Source of the DNA: Saccoglossus kowalevskii
Lineage: Eukaryota > Hemichordata > Enteropneusta > Harrimaniidae
DNA: 25,537 nt
Assembly: GCF_000003605.2 (NCBI RefSeq)
Contig: NW_003155737.1
Coordinates: 106,993 to 132,529, forward strand
Direction: 5' to 3'
Below the pieces are notes generated by a model that was not told where the DNA came from, searched no databases, and worked only from the letters and a program-made list of their open reading frames with translations. Both the position numbers and the translations under genes were made by a program. The stretch's first letter is position 1. Every line of letters begins with the position of its first letter. This document shows positions 21,901 to 25,537 of this stretch, piece by piece.

Positions 21901-24900
21901 CAACATTGCAACCAACTACAGAGGCAACGACTCCTTCCATCACAGAACGAACAACATTGCAACCAACTACAGAGGCAACGACTCCTTCCATCACAGAACG
22001 AACAACATTGCAACCAACTACAGAGGCAACGACTACTTCCATCACAGAACGAACAACACTGCAACCAACTACAGAGGCAACGACTACTTCCATCACAGAA
22101 CGAACAACATTGCAACCAACTACAGAGGCAACGACTACTTCCATCACAGAACGAACAACACTGCAACCAACTACAGAGGCAACGACTCCTTACATCACAG
22201 AACGAAGAACATTGCAACCAACTACAGAGGCAACGACTCCTTCCATCACAGAACGAACAACATTGCAACCAACTACAGAGGCAACGACTACTTCCATCAC
22301 AGAACGAACAACGTTGCAACCAACTACAGAGGCAACAACTCCTTCCATCACAGAACGAACAACATTGCAACCAACTACAGAGGCAACGACTCCTTCCATC
22401 ACAGAACGAACAACATTGCAACCAACTACAGAGGCAACGACTACTTCCATCACAGAACGAACAACATTGCAACCAACTACAGAGGCAACGACTCCTTCCA
22501 TCACAGAACGAACAACACTGCAACCAACTACCTCACCATCACCAACTACATCTGTCACTAGTCCAATACCAGTGAGTTCGGCGATGCCTTGCGATAGCTG
22601 GACTCCATGGTTGAATTCTGACATGCCATTCTTGGGAAGCATTGGAGACATGGAAACGCTACAGAATCTGAGAAGCAAGTACACATTCTGTGAACGGCCA
22701 AATATGATTAAATGCCGAACAGTCAATCAACACTATGCACCTAATGAACAGGATATAGGAGTCACATGTCAACTCCATCATGGTCTTAGCTGTGTTAATG
22801 CAAACCAAACATCTGGTCTGTGTTACGATTATGAAGTCAGTTTCTTCTGCCCTTGTGGTAAGTCTAGAATTTTACTGTGTTTTAAAGACTCTCATATTAT
22901 CTTTCGATGTGCTAAGAAAGACTTATTCAACATTTTTTATTTGATATCATTAAAAATTTATTGTCACTATAGACTCACCTTATCTTTTGAGGCACCAAAT
23001 GTGATGCTGTAGCTTTAATTGTGTTCAATGATTTTTTGAGATTTGTGTGTGAATAGGTTTGTATAAATTGATGAATATTTTGGTTGACTAGTGAGTTAAA
23101 GTTGATAAATGGTCTCGTGCCAAACGTTCATGTCACTGTTTTGTTTTGTTTGTGTCCTATAGAGGAAGAAACTACTGTGACCTCGCCTACTGTAAGCACG
23201 TCATTTGTTAAAACTACTCCAGTAACTTTCCATACTGTACCACCAACACTGTGTACACCCGGAATGACACCATGGATGAACATAGACTCTCCTATGGATG
23301 GTGATGGTGACATGGAACCTTTAGATGAATTACGACAGTTTTATGGATTCTGTCGTTTTCCAGAAGCCATAGAATGTCGTGATGCACAGACTGATGAACT
23401 TTATACTAAGACAGGAGAGACCTTAACATGTGACTTGATGAATGGCTTGTTATGCTTTAATTCTGATCAAATTAACGGGCTATGTAGAGACTACAAGGTG
23501 CGACTGGATTGTGGCAACTGTGGAGGTAAGAAATAATGCACTAACTAAGGAAATCTGTGATAGCAATAATTTAATAACGATTTTAATACAACAAAATAAT
23601 GTAACCCTTTGAGCACCATTGTCAACTTGTGGCACCACCTTTTTTTTCAATACCATCTTCTCCTCCTATTAAATGTTGACTGTTTTACAAAATGTGAAAA
23701 TATTTGCTCTGAATTTTGGAAAATACATGTATCTGCCACTCAAAGGGTTAGGCTTCTTTGTAATCCATGAAAAAGATTCTTATTTATGTTTTCACTACTT
23801 GTTTCGCAACTAATATTTGTGAAATTAATCAAATACAGCTGTTTGGAAAACTATCGGTAAATAATCTTTGAGTAAATTATGGCAAACATGGTGGCTTAGA
23901 CTATTTGGTTATTTCTGTTACAAAAGATATAATGAGTTCAAGTCCATGAACTTCTCACTCCCACTGTTTCATAAACGTCTCACCACTTCATGTGTTTCAT
24001 GCTTTCAGTGACGAGTCCACCAAATGTAACTGAGTCTACTTCTGTTACTGAATCTACTACAATATCGAGAACCACAATGTCCACAACCACCGGGATTGAA
24101 ACGTCTTCTCTAAGTCCAATCACCACAGAAGCTGTGACTACGACCACCACTGTCAGTCCAACTACACAAATCTTAACAACTTTGGGTACCTTGAAGCCAG
24201 AATGTATCCAGCATGGATGGAGCCTTTATATGAGCTCTGATGTTGGGGGCTACTTAATGGAAGATGGAGACTTTGAAACATTTGAGAACCTGAGGAAATA
24301 CTACGTTTTCTGCGAAAGACCGGTCGATATTAAATGCCGATTAGTGAAAGATAAAGAGATATACTACAATAACACAGGTCAACGTGGTGTGACATGCGAT
24401 GTGAATCATGGTCTGGTCTGTCTAAATAGATTGCAAGTGCGACCAAGTCGATACTGTTATGATTATGAAGTTAGTGTGTATTGTATCTGTGAAACGCCAC
24501 CACCCTCAACACTTCAGCCAGTTGGTAAGTGATATCCCACAATACAATAAATATGACTGCCAAGAAAAATATTTACCAAATGACATTGACAGACAATGTA
24601 TGTTAATATACATTGTATATTTTGTATTAGAAACCATTTTCAATAGTAGTCCATGCATATTAGCATAAAACTACATTTATTACGTATTTTATGACTAGTT
24701 CTAGGTTTACAACTTGATTGATGCTTAGCATAGATCGCCATGGCCTTGGGACATAAACTCGCCTAATAGTAGCCATTTTTATGTTAAACATTCATTCAAA
24801 ATCAAGCATTTCTGCCATTCCAGAACTGGATTTCTGTTGTGATAATATAGAGTTCATTCAAACTTGGTACATTGAACATTATGTGATCCCCTATGCACAT

Positions 24901-25537
24901 TTGTTTCAGAAGGCCGACTAGTGGCCATTTTGTTTTAACAAATGCTGTTCTGAATGTTCAAACTTTATATACATCGCATCATGTTTACACATATGCACAT
25001 GTAATAATTTGGTGATACAATTCAATATGGCTGAACGGTGGCCATTTTAATGTCTGCCATATCAGGAGCTAGATCTTGGTTGTGTATGGACGGAATTTGT
25101 TCAAATTTGAAATGTACATTGAACATTATGGGACCTTGATGCGTGTCATTTTATGTTTCAGATCGGATTTAAAATGGCTGACTGGCTGCCATTTTGTTTT
25201 AATCAATGCTGTTTGATCCAGAGGCATACCTCAGAAATGCTCTGACCATTTATCTTCAAACGTAAAAATTTAATGAACTTCATGAACTACGTCTTACAAT
25301 TATTTTAATAATATTACAGTTTACCAAATGTAATGATTACTTTATTTTATTCTCTAGTTACTACGACAGAAACCATCAGTACAACTGTGACTGTTACTGA
25401 AACTGTTACTACCACAAGAACCACTGAGGTACCACCTACAACTTCAATTGTCCCAGAAACAACATTTCAAACTATCAGTCCAACAGAATTATTCACTGTA
25501 ACTCTGCCAGAAGCAACATCAGAAATGGCTGAAGAGC
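3895..25537 (+). CDS. Gel-forming mucin-like secreted glycoprotein, 34 exons, partial at the 3' end
   Basis: Joined exons: 3895-3998, 4266-4300, 4455-4490, 6871-6946, 7195-7316, 7900-8004, 8162-8237, 9251-9372, 9878-9959, 10168-10289, 10407-10502, 10600-10722, 11227-11409, 11686-11754, 11871-12413, 12744-12865, 13292-13445, 13815-14052, 14652-14698, 14814-14985, 15424-15571, 16072-16194, 16326-16509, 16998-17174, 17308-17539, 17828-18024, 18267-18360, 19733-20162, 20257-20650, 21103-21367, 21560-22857, 23163-23525, 24009-24524, 25358-25537. All introns are GT..AG and the frame stays open for about 2409 codons. Approximate residues: signal peptide 1-25; sushi1 62-123; EGF1 127-154; sushi2 165-224; sushi3 233-292; EGF2 296-323; EGF3 331-364; sushi4 369-426; D1 451-818; D2 819-1178; D' 1179-1275; D3 1279-1638; T/P/S repeats 1671-1942; CysD1 1968-2056; CysD2 2087-2178; CysD3 2243-2340. 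The D1-D2-D'-D3 plus CysD order identifies the VWF/MUC2/MUC5AC class. No furin-type site is visible between D2 and D'. The C terminus (D4, VWC or cystine knot in relatives) lies outside the window. Orthology to a named mucin cannot be set, so no symbol is given. Confidence 0.93.
4266..4300 (+). CDS. Exon 2: 35-nt micro-exon, basic linker with RQER motif
   Basis: A short exon between a TTTCAG-type acceptor and a GTAAGT donor. It takes the phase-2 end of exon 1 and leaves phase 1. It encodes residues 35-46, including R39-Q-E-R42, which fits the minimal furin pattern RxxR. No domain is visible. The exon rests on splice signals and frame, not homology, so it is less certain than the later exons. 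Confidence 0.65.
4455..4490 (+). CDS. Exon 3: 36-nt micro-exon, linker
   Basis: A symmetric phase 1-1 exon with a CTCAG acceptor and GTGAGT donor, adding residues 47-59 between the signal region and the first sushi domain. It could be skipped without a frameshift. No family is recognisable. Support is splice sites plus frame continuity with exon 4. Confidence 0.62.
4679..4704. repeat. (TTTA)n simple repeat
   Basis: About six uninterrupted copies of a TTTA/TATT tetranucleotide in intron 3. It may be the tail of an adjacent unidentified interspersed repeat. Confidence 0.85.
5690..5874 (+). mobile_element. Retroelement 3' tail ending in (ATTCT)18
   Basis: AT-rich lead-in with AAATAAAAC (about 5775-5783), followed directly by about 91 bp of perfect ATTCT repeats (5784-5874, about 18 copies). 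A polyadenylation-like signal followed by a short-unit microsatellite is typical of the 3' end of CR1/L2/RTE-like non-LTR retroelements. No coding remnant of the element is recognisable upstream, so the element identity is inferred; the microsatellite is seen directly. Confidence 0.6.
6420..6635. mobile_element. MITE-like element with imperfect inverted ends
   Basis: The left end (TACTGTAAGACCATTTATTT) and the reverse complement of the right end share roughly two thirds of about 30 positions, including TACTG, and both lie at TA. The interior contains the same ATTTTCACT and TTTAGGTG words as the clearer element at 14190-14383, suggesting an older relative. The family (Tc1/mariner-type TA insertion) is inferred. 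Confidence 0.45.
6871..6946 (+). CDS. Exon 4: sushi 1, first half
   Basis: This exon is recognised only in the frame set by exon 3, where it reads C62, P67, P70, N71-N72-G73-H-I: the first Cys and the P-x-N-G-x-I signature that open a CCP/sushi domain. Acceptor CACTAG, donor GTAAGT, 76 nt, phase 1 to 2. The first half of sushi 2 is also 76 nt with the same phases, which supports the call. A longer open frame across it in another phase is a shadow. Confidence 0.85.
7091..7104 (-). promoter_or_regulatory. CTCF-like motif
   Basis: On the minus strand CCGCTAGATGGCGT matches the bilaterian CTCF core CCASYAGRKGGCRS at 12 of 14 positions. It lies in intron 4. A single motif match is weak evidence of binding. 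Confidence 0.3.
7195..7316 (+). CDS. Exon 5: sushi 1, second half
   Basis: 122 nt, phase 2 to 1. It encodes a Cys followed by NGF, the F-T-C strand, and W-S-P..PNC ending at C123, giving the Cys-G-F/Y, Cys, W and final Cys of a sushi domain. Together with exon 4 it makes one four-Cys CCP. The acceptor follows a long T tract and the donor is GTAAGT. The paralogous second halves of sushi 2 and 3 are also exactly 122 nt. Confidence 0.92.
7317..7899 (+). other. Intron 5, no further feature seen
   Basis: AT-rich intronic sequence between sushi 1 and EGF 1. I see no repeat, RNA gene or exon in it. Confidence 0.6.
7900..8004 (+). CDS. Exon 6: EGF-like domain 1
   Basis: Symmetric phase 1-1 exon encoding six cysteines (C127, C131, C137, C143, C145, C154) in the order C-x3-C-x5-C-x5-C-x-C-x8-C with CQNGG and a GFSG turn: a compact EGF-like domain without the calcium-binding D-x-D/N-E start. 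Such modules usually mediate protein contacts outside the cell. It is closely similar to EGF 2 in exon 11, consistent with module duplication. Confidence 0.95.
8162..8237 (+). CDS. Exon 7: sushi 2, first half
   Basis: 76 nt, phase 1 to 2, the same size and phases as exon 4. It encodes C165, then P-L-N-G-E-I-S-C, the opening of a CCP domain. The additional Cys suggests a six-Cys sushi variant, like those known in selectins, once exon 8 is joined. Confidence 0.9.
8290..8830 (-). mobile_element. LINE 3' end (non-LTR retrotransposon remnant), antisense in intron 7
   Basis: Minus-strand reading at 8587-8796 shows [15 protein letters not shown], then C-x2-[15 protein letters not shown] and R-K-P-L-F. 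This is the conserved C-terminal tail of reverse transcriptases of CR1/L2/RTE-like LINEs, with the HxLxIExGRY and CxxC..EDExHFLxxCP motifs. A frameshift near 8587 separates it from continuing LINE-like residues toward 8460. The strand ends toward 8290 in A-rich, AATAAA-like sequence. It is a 5'-truncated, non-autonomous copy. Confidence 0.8.
9251..9372 (+). CDS. Exon 8: sushi 2, second half
   Basis: 122 nt, phase 2 to 1. It encodes V-C-E-A-V-C, then Y-T-C, a Trp, and a final D-C at C224. Joined to exon 7 it gives six cysteines and the conserved W of a sushi domain. TTTTTTTTAG acceptor, GTAAGC donor. Confidence 0.93.
9426..9822. mobile_element. Candidate inverted-repeat element in intron 8
   Basis: A perfect 15-bp inverted repeat (GCCTACTCATAAAAA at 9426-9440 and its complement at 9808-9822) bounds about 397 bp of AT-rich sequence; similarity extends a few bases further inward. 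No target-site duplication is clear. It may be a MITE or a chance or foldback structure. Confidence 0.4.
9878..9959 (+). CDS. Exon 9: sushi 3, first half
   Basis: 82 nt, phase 1 to 2. It encodes C233 (V-C-R-Y-L-D-P) and a second Cys in FTSC, parallel to exon 7 but two codons longer and without the P-x-N-G core, so it is a more diverged CCP opening. Assigned by exon position, phases and the following half. Confidence 0.88.
10168..10289 (+). CDS. Exon 10: sushi 3, second half
   Basis: 122 nt, phase 2 to 1. It encodes [10 protein letters not shown], then Y-D-C, a Trp, and C292 in PRC. The HGY turn, W and terminal Cys are the CCP signature. With exon 9 this is a six-Cys sushi domain. Confidence 0.93.
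10407..10502 (+). CDS. Exon 11: EGF-like domain 2
   Basis: Phase 1-1, 96 nt. Six cysteines (C296 to C323) follow the same spacing as EGF 1, starting [10 protein letters not shown] and ending G-Y-T-G-N-T-C. This is clearly the paralogue of exon 6. The pattern sushi (split) + EGF occurs twice, so a three-exon block was probably duplicated. Confidence 0.95.
10600..10722 (+). CDS. Exon 12: EGF-like domain 3
   Basis: Phase 1-1, 123 nt. Six cysteines from C331 to C364 ([23 protein letters not shown]). It has a longer third loop than EGF 1 and 2 and is the classic EGF type. Directly after EGF 2. Confidence 0.95.
10839..10940. repeat. Two-copy 51-bp tandem repeat in intron 12
   Basis: Two direct copies of a unit beginning CATTATGATAGGAAGACAAC start at 10839 and 10890. 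The first about 40 bp of each are almost identical and the rest diverges. It produces an open shadow frame that is not a gene. The rest of intron 12 (10723-11226) shows nothing else. Confidence 0.8.
11227..11409 (+). CDS. Exon 13: sushi 4 (single exon)
   Basis: 183 nt, phase 1-1, unlike the three split sushi domains. It encodes [25 protein letters not shown] and the final Y-C at C426: six cysteines and all CCP landmarks. Loss of the internal phase-2 intron, or an independent origin, distinguishes it. Confidence 0.95.
11686..11754 (+). CDS. Exon 14: Pro-rich linker
   Basis: 69 nt, phase 1-1, encoding residues 428-450: seven prolines (including PEVVP and GPVGP) and no cysteine. It separates the sushi/EGF head from the D assemblies and is probably flexible or extended. 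Being symmetric, it can be skipped in frame. Confidence 0.85.
11871..12413 (+). CDS. Exon 15: VWD domain 1 (D1)
   Basis: One 543-nt exon holds the whole VWD domain. It opens [15 protein letters not shown], the canonical VWD start, continues [11 protein letters not shown], and reaches CGLC (592-595) followed by N-x-D-x3-D-D, the calcium-loop pattern. In VWF and MUC2, D1 and D2 with CGLC act in pH-dependent assembly and disulfide multimerisation in the secretory pathway. That role here is inferred from the family. Confidence 0.96.
12414..12743 (+). other. Intron 15, nothing further seen
   Basis: AT-rich intron between VWD1 and C8-1 with no repeat or exon that I can support. Confidence 0.55.
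12744..12865 (+). CDS. Exon 16: C8-1, first part
   Basis: 122 nt, phase 1 to 0. It begins D-V-C634, then L-C-H-H, L-C-N-Q-L and A-C-H-H: the first half of a C8 module. It continues directly into exon 17. Confidence 0.9.
12866..13291 (+). other. Intron 16, nothing clear
   Basis: Contains a GGGTTCAAACC word resembling a tRNA B box near 12989, but no A box or clover-leaf. No exon or repeat is supported. Confidence 0.5.
13292..13445 (+). CDS. Exon 17: C8-1, second part
   Basis: 154 nt, phase 0 to 1. It encodes [23 protein letters not shown] and W-R-Y-E-E-R-C723: the diagnostic C8 ending (C..YA..C...G....WR...C). It completes the C8 module of D1. Confidence 0.95.
13446..13814 (+). other. Intron 17, nothing further seen
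   Basis: AT-rich intron with a short TA dinucleotide run near 13759-13770. No gene or mobile element is recognised. Confidence 0.55.
13815..14052 (+). CDS. Exon 18: TIL-1 and start of E-1
   Basis: 238 nt, phase 1 to 2. TIL (trypsin-inhibitor-like) pattern: C727, [18 protein letters not shown], then D-E-C-P-C starting the E module. The exon splits a Cys codon (TG|T); all four TIL-E units in the gene share this phase-2 position. Confidence 0.95.
14192..14381. mobile_element. TA-flanked MITE with 23-bp inverted ends in intron 18
   Basis: The left end CTGTGGAATACTTTATTTTC and the right end are inverted complements with one mismatch over about 23 bp. Each side is bordered by TA, the target duplication of Tc1/mariner-superfamily elements. 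The 190-bp interior has further TTTTCGCTG/CAGCGAAAA words and no ORF. Confidence 0.75.
14652..14698 (+). CDS. Exon 19: E-1 module
   Basis: 47 nt, phase 2 to 1. It completes the split Cys codon and encodes [15 protein letters not shown], the short W-x-C finger (E module) that closes D1. Its GTGAGT donor abuts the exon end. Confidence 0.92.
14814..14985 (+). CDS. Exon 20: VWD2, first part, with GDPH
   Basis: 172 nt, phase 1 to 2. It opens A-T-C-S-A-Y-G825-D826-P827-H828-Y-V-T-F-D-G, the VWD start. The G-D-P-H sequence is the known autoproteolytic site type of MUC2/MUC5AC D4 and FCGBP VWD domains, here found in D2. The last 66 nt of the exon and its donor are copied in tandem just downstream. 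Confidence 0.95.
14920..15115 (+). repeat. 98-bp tandem duplication across the exon 20 donor
   Basis: Copies at 14920-15017 and 15018-15115 differ at about two positions. Each contains the last 66 nt of exon 20, the GTAAGT donor (14986 and 15084) and the start of the intron. The second copy lies in intron 20. Because 98 is not a multiple of 3, and TAA directly follows the first exon end in frame, using the second donor would terminate the protein. The remainder of intron 20 (15116-15423) has no other feature. Confidence 0.95.
15424..15571 (+). CDS. Exon 21: VWD2, middle part
   Basis: 148 nt, phase 2 to 0. It encodes [19 protein letters not shown] and [11 protein letters not shown], the central beta-strands of VWD with the V-x-V-N-G turn. 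The donor GTGGGT is weaker than most here. The exact end is fixed by frame with exon 22. Confidence 0.88.
15572..16071 (+). other. Intron 21, nothing further seen
   Basis: 500 bp AT-rich intron inside VWD2. No repeat, RNA or exon is supported. Confidence 0.55.
16072..16194 (+). CDS. Exon 22: VWD2, CGLC part
   Basis: 123 nt, phase 0-0. It encodes G-I-Q-V-K-W-D, R-V-Y-V-T-V-P and [10 protein letters not shown] (CGLC at 955-958), the late VWD strands and the thiol-exchange-like motif shared with D1. Confidence 0.95.
16326..16509 (+). CDS. Exon 23: end of VWD2 and start of C8-2
   Basis: 184 nt, phase 0 to 1. It completes the calcium loop (N-D-F-W) after exon 22, then F-G-N-K-W-S, the conserved end of VWD, followed by S-C, P-C and Q-L-C-G-M-L of C8. 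An open frame in another phase over the same DNA is a shadow. Confidence 0.93.
16510..16997 (+). other. Intron 23, nothing further seen
   Basis: AT-rich intron with a short TCTATTCTAT run near 16928. No other feature is supported. Confidence 0.55.
16998..17174 (+). CDS. Exon 24: C8-2, second part
   Basis: 177 nt, phase 1-1. It encodes [29 protein letters not shown] and W-R-D-V-V-P-Q-C1086, a full C8 ending. Unlike C8-3 it has only one Cys at the C-x-C-x-C site. Confidence 0.95.
17308..17539 (+). CDS. Exon 25: TIL-2 and start of E-2
   Basis: 232 nt, phase 1 to 2. C1090, [25 protein letters not shown]: a TIL domain closely parallel to exon 18. It ends by splitting the same E-module Cys codon. 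Confidence 0.95.
17828..18024 (+). CDS. Exon 26: E-2 module and first part of TIL' (D')
   Basis: 197 nt, phase 2 to 1. It starts [10 protein letters not shown] (E-2) and runs without an intron into C1185-[14 protein letters not shown] and P-G-C-Q-C-L-E-G, a second TIL not preceded by VWD or C8. This TIL'-E' unit is the D' region of VWF/MUC2-type proteins. No RxxR cleavage motif lies at the D2/D' boundary. Confidence 0.95.
18267..18360 (+). CDS. Exon 27: end of TIL' and start of E'
   Basis: 94 nt, phase 1 to 2. It encodes [13 protein letters not shown] and D-C-N-T followed by the split Cys codon, closing TIL' and opening E'. Confidence 0.93.
18971..19080. repeat. Minisatellite, about 4 copies of a 28-29 bp unit
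   Basis: The words CCGCTTACATACATGACAGA start at 18973, 19001, 19030 and 19059 with small differences. It sits directly beside the Penelope-like insertion in intron 27. Confidence 0.85.
19095..19536 (-). mobile_element. Penelope-like element 3' fragment
   Basis: Minus-strand reading at 19298-19537 shows F-A-E-H-L-R-Q, then [18 protein letters not shown], later E-E-T-I-F-R-L-G-T and P-H-G-I-N. This is the GIY-YIG endonuclease C-terminus typical of Penelope-like retroelements (HFNSxGH..DM, LGT..P.G.N). The piece is 5'-truncated. TGTATGGTATAT occurs at 19083-19094 and 19537-19548, a candidate 12-bp target-site duplication. Confidence 0.75.
19155..19192 (-). ncRNA. Degenerate hammerhead-ribozyme-like segment of the Penelope element
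   Basis: On the minus strand: GCTA, TCGATAA, a stem AGAGC-CATT-GCTC, GAAAC, GTC, TAGC. The order stem I / CUGAUGA-like / stem II / GAAA / short stem III with GUC / stem I matches a type I hammerhead. GCTA/TAGC and GAGC/GCTC can pair. The CUGAUGA box has three changes, including the position of catalytic G8, so activity is unlikely. Hammerhead motifs are known in Penelope-like elements. Confidence 0.45.
19733..20162 (+). CDS. Exon 28: E' module and most of VWD3
   Basis: 430 nt, phase 2 to 0. It starts [10 protein letters not shown] (E'), then P-E-V-C1279[22 protein letters not shown], the VWD start, and continues to R-V-Y-V-K-L-D at the last strands. VWD3 is carried by two exons, against one for VWD1 and four for VWD2. 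Confidence 0.96.
20257..20650 (+). CDS. Exon 29: end of VWD3 and complete C8-3
   Basis: 394 nt, phase 0 to 1. It encodes [16 protein letters not shown] (calcium loop; Glu replaces the first Cys of CGLC), F-G-D-S-W-K, then the whole C8: C-S-I-L, D-A-C-G-C, G-D-C1506-E-C1508-L-C1510, Y-A-E-K-C and W-R..F-C1535. The CxCxC matches VWF Cys1097/1099/1101, where 1099 is an interchain cysteine. Confidence 0.96.
20709..20850. repeat. Three-copy, about 50-bp tandem repeat in intron 29
   Basis: Units start at 20709, 20761 and 20810 with GAGTGTGCCA and share ACTGTACTCTTGG. Two units carry GTGAGT (20707, 20809), the same donor as exon 29 (20651). A G-rich run follows at 20830-20846. Nothing else is recognised to 21102. 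Confidence 0.8.
21103..21367 (+). CDS. Exon 30: TIL-3 and start of E-3
   Basis: 265 nt, phase 1 to 2. M-Q-C1539-E-G-C1542-G-H-Y-E-A-C1548-T-S-A-C-P-K-T-C, then E-G-C-Q-C-P, S-E-C-Y-C. It is a TIL domain like exons 18 and 25 but with an extra Cys (1542) that the other three TILs lack. By alignment from the preceding F-C-P-x-x-C it corresponds to interchain VWF Cys1142. Confidence 0.95.
21560..22857 (+). CDS. Exon 31: E-3, Thr/Pro/Ser repeat domain and CysD1
   Basis: 1298 nt, the largest exon, phase 2 to 1. It begins [11 protein letters not shown] (E-3), then a T/S/P-rich lead, then 16 perfect-length copies of [17 protein letters not shown] (residues 1671-1942), about 59% Thr/Ser/Pro: a mucin domain for dense O-glycosylation. 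It ends with CysD1: C1968-D-S-W-T-P-W1974, G-D-M-E-T-L, F-C-E-R-P, I-K-C-R, V-T-C, G-L-S-C, L-C-Y-D-Y-E-V, C-P-C. The W-x-x-W is intact. Long antisense and out-of-frame open frames here are by-products of the repeat. Confidence 0.96.
21699..22532 (+). repeat. 51-bp coding minisatellite, 16 units plus a partial
   Basis: Unit boundaries fall exactly every 51 bp from 21699 to 22514 with no indel; the 17th unit breaks off after about 18 bp. Variation is confined to a few codons: CTG/TTG at position 2, CCT/ACT (P/T) at 11, TCC/GCC/TAC (S/A/Y) at 12, CGA/CAA at 16. Units 11-13 and 14-16 show the same P,T,P order, suggesting a three-unit duplication. Confidence 0.97.
22858..23162 (+). other. Intron 31, nothing further seen
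   Basis: 305 bp AT-rich intron. The open frame that continues into its first 155 bp is read-through past the GTAAGT donor. Confidence 0.6.
23163..23525 (+). CDS. Exon 32: T/S/P spacer and CysD2
   Basis: 363 nt, phase 1-1. A 30-residue T/S/P-rich spacer precedes C2087-T-P-G-M2091-T-P-W2094, [34 protein letters not shown]. All CysD cysteines are present, but the first Trp of WxxW is Met. Symmetric phases make the exon a duplicable or skippable cassette. Confidence 0.95.
23602..23750. mobile_element. Short piggyBac-like MITE in intron 32
   Basis: Ends TAACCCTTTGAGCACCA and CTGCCACTCAAAGGGTTA are inverted complements at about 15 of 18 positions and bound 149 bp. CCCTTTG ends next to TTAA-like flanks (GTAA and TTAG) fit a decayed piggyBac-type MITE. 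The rest of intron 32 (23526-24008) shows nothing else. Confidence 0.55.
24009..24524 (+). CDS. Exon 33: T/S/P spacer and CysD3
   Basis: 516 nt, phase 1-1. About 65 Thr/Ser-rich residues, without the 17-residue repeat, precede C2243-I-Q-H-G-W2248-S-L-Y2251, G-D-F-E-T-F, F-C-E-R-P, I-K-C-R, V-T-C-D, G-L-V-C, Y-C-Y-D-Y-E-V, C-I-C. It is a CysD in which the second Trp of WxxW is Tyr. Confidence 0.95.
24766..25235. repeat. Diverged tandem repeat, about 250-265 bp units, in intron 33
   Basis: Two related stretches start at about 24766 and 25034. Each begins GCCATTTT, contains ACATTGAACATTATG (24869 and 25116) and ends with GCCATTTTGTTTTAA plus ATGCTGTT (24924 and 25188). Offsets vary between 247 and 268 bp. 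No coding content. The family is unknown. Confidence 0.6.
25358..25537 (+). CDS. Exon 34 (5' part): Thr-rich mucin segment, cut by the window end
   Basis: After a CTCTAG acceptor the phase-1 frame stays open to the edge. It encodes about 60 residues rich in Thr, Val and Glu ([11 protein letters not shown]) with no Cys, another O-glycosylation-type spacer. By the pattern of exons 31-33 a further CysD is expected to follow. Confidence 0.88.

Noticed and set aside
21512-22726. Long open frames on both strands and in a second plus frame across the repeat (up to about 325 codons)
   Set aside because: The 51-bp unit is a multiple of three, so one stop-free unit keeps any frame open. The real frame is fixed by exons 30 and 32 and by the flanking E-3 and CysD1 domains.

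Overview
This is a eukaryotic, metazoan window. Coding sequence is broken into many short exons with GT..AG borders, introns are AT-rich, and LINE, Penelope-like and MITE remnants lie between them. The domains (sushi/CCP, EGF, VWD-C8-TIL-E, CysD/WxxW) point to an invertebrate. A deuterostome such as a hemichordate or amphioxus, or a lophotrochozoan, is plausible, but the sequence alone does not settle the species.

One plus-strand gene fills 3895 to the right edge. I joined 34 exons by hand. Every junction keeps frame, giving 7228 nt of open coding sequence (about 2409 codons), and the gene runs off the window without a stop. The predicted product is a large secreted gel-forming mucin. From N to C terminus it has: a signal peptide; a short basic linker from two micro-exons with a possible RQER cleavage site; sushi1, EGF1, sushi2, sushi3, EGF2, EGF3, sushi4; a Pro-rich linker; D1 (VWD1-C8-TIL-E), D2 (VWD2-C8-TIL-E), D' (TIL'-E') and D3 (VWD3-C8-TIL-E); a Thr/Pro/Ser domain with 16 in-frame copies of a 17-residue unit; then three CysD (WxxW) domains separated by T/S/P-rich spacers. 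The D1-D2-D'-D3 order is that of von Willebrand factor and MUC2/MUC5AC-type mucins. The unusual part is the sushi/EGF array in front of D1.

Layout: 1-3700 is upstream sequence with no convincing gene. It holds a decayed LINE 3' end (about 841-1240) and a 284-bp element with 33-bp inverted ends (1451-1734). A TATA box (3709-3716) and CCAAT motifs precede exon 1. The N-terminal sushi/EGF exons occupy 6871-11409, the D assemblies 11871-21600, and the T/P/S repeats and CysD domains 21600-25537.

Introns carry a LINE 3' end (minus), a Penelope-like fragment (minus) with a degenerate hammerhead-ribozyme-like segment and 12-bp flanking direct repeats, several MITE candidates, an (ATTCT)n array, minisatellites, and a 98-bp tandem duplication that copies the end of one VWD2 exon together with its splice donor.

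Working model (inference): D1-D2 assist multimer assembly, D3 cysteines link chains, the T/P/S repeats carry O-glycans, CysD domains modulate packing, and the sushi/EGF head adds a ligand-binding or recognition surface at the N terminus.
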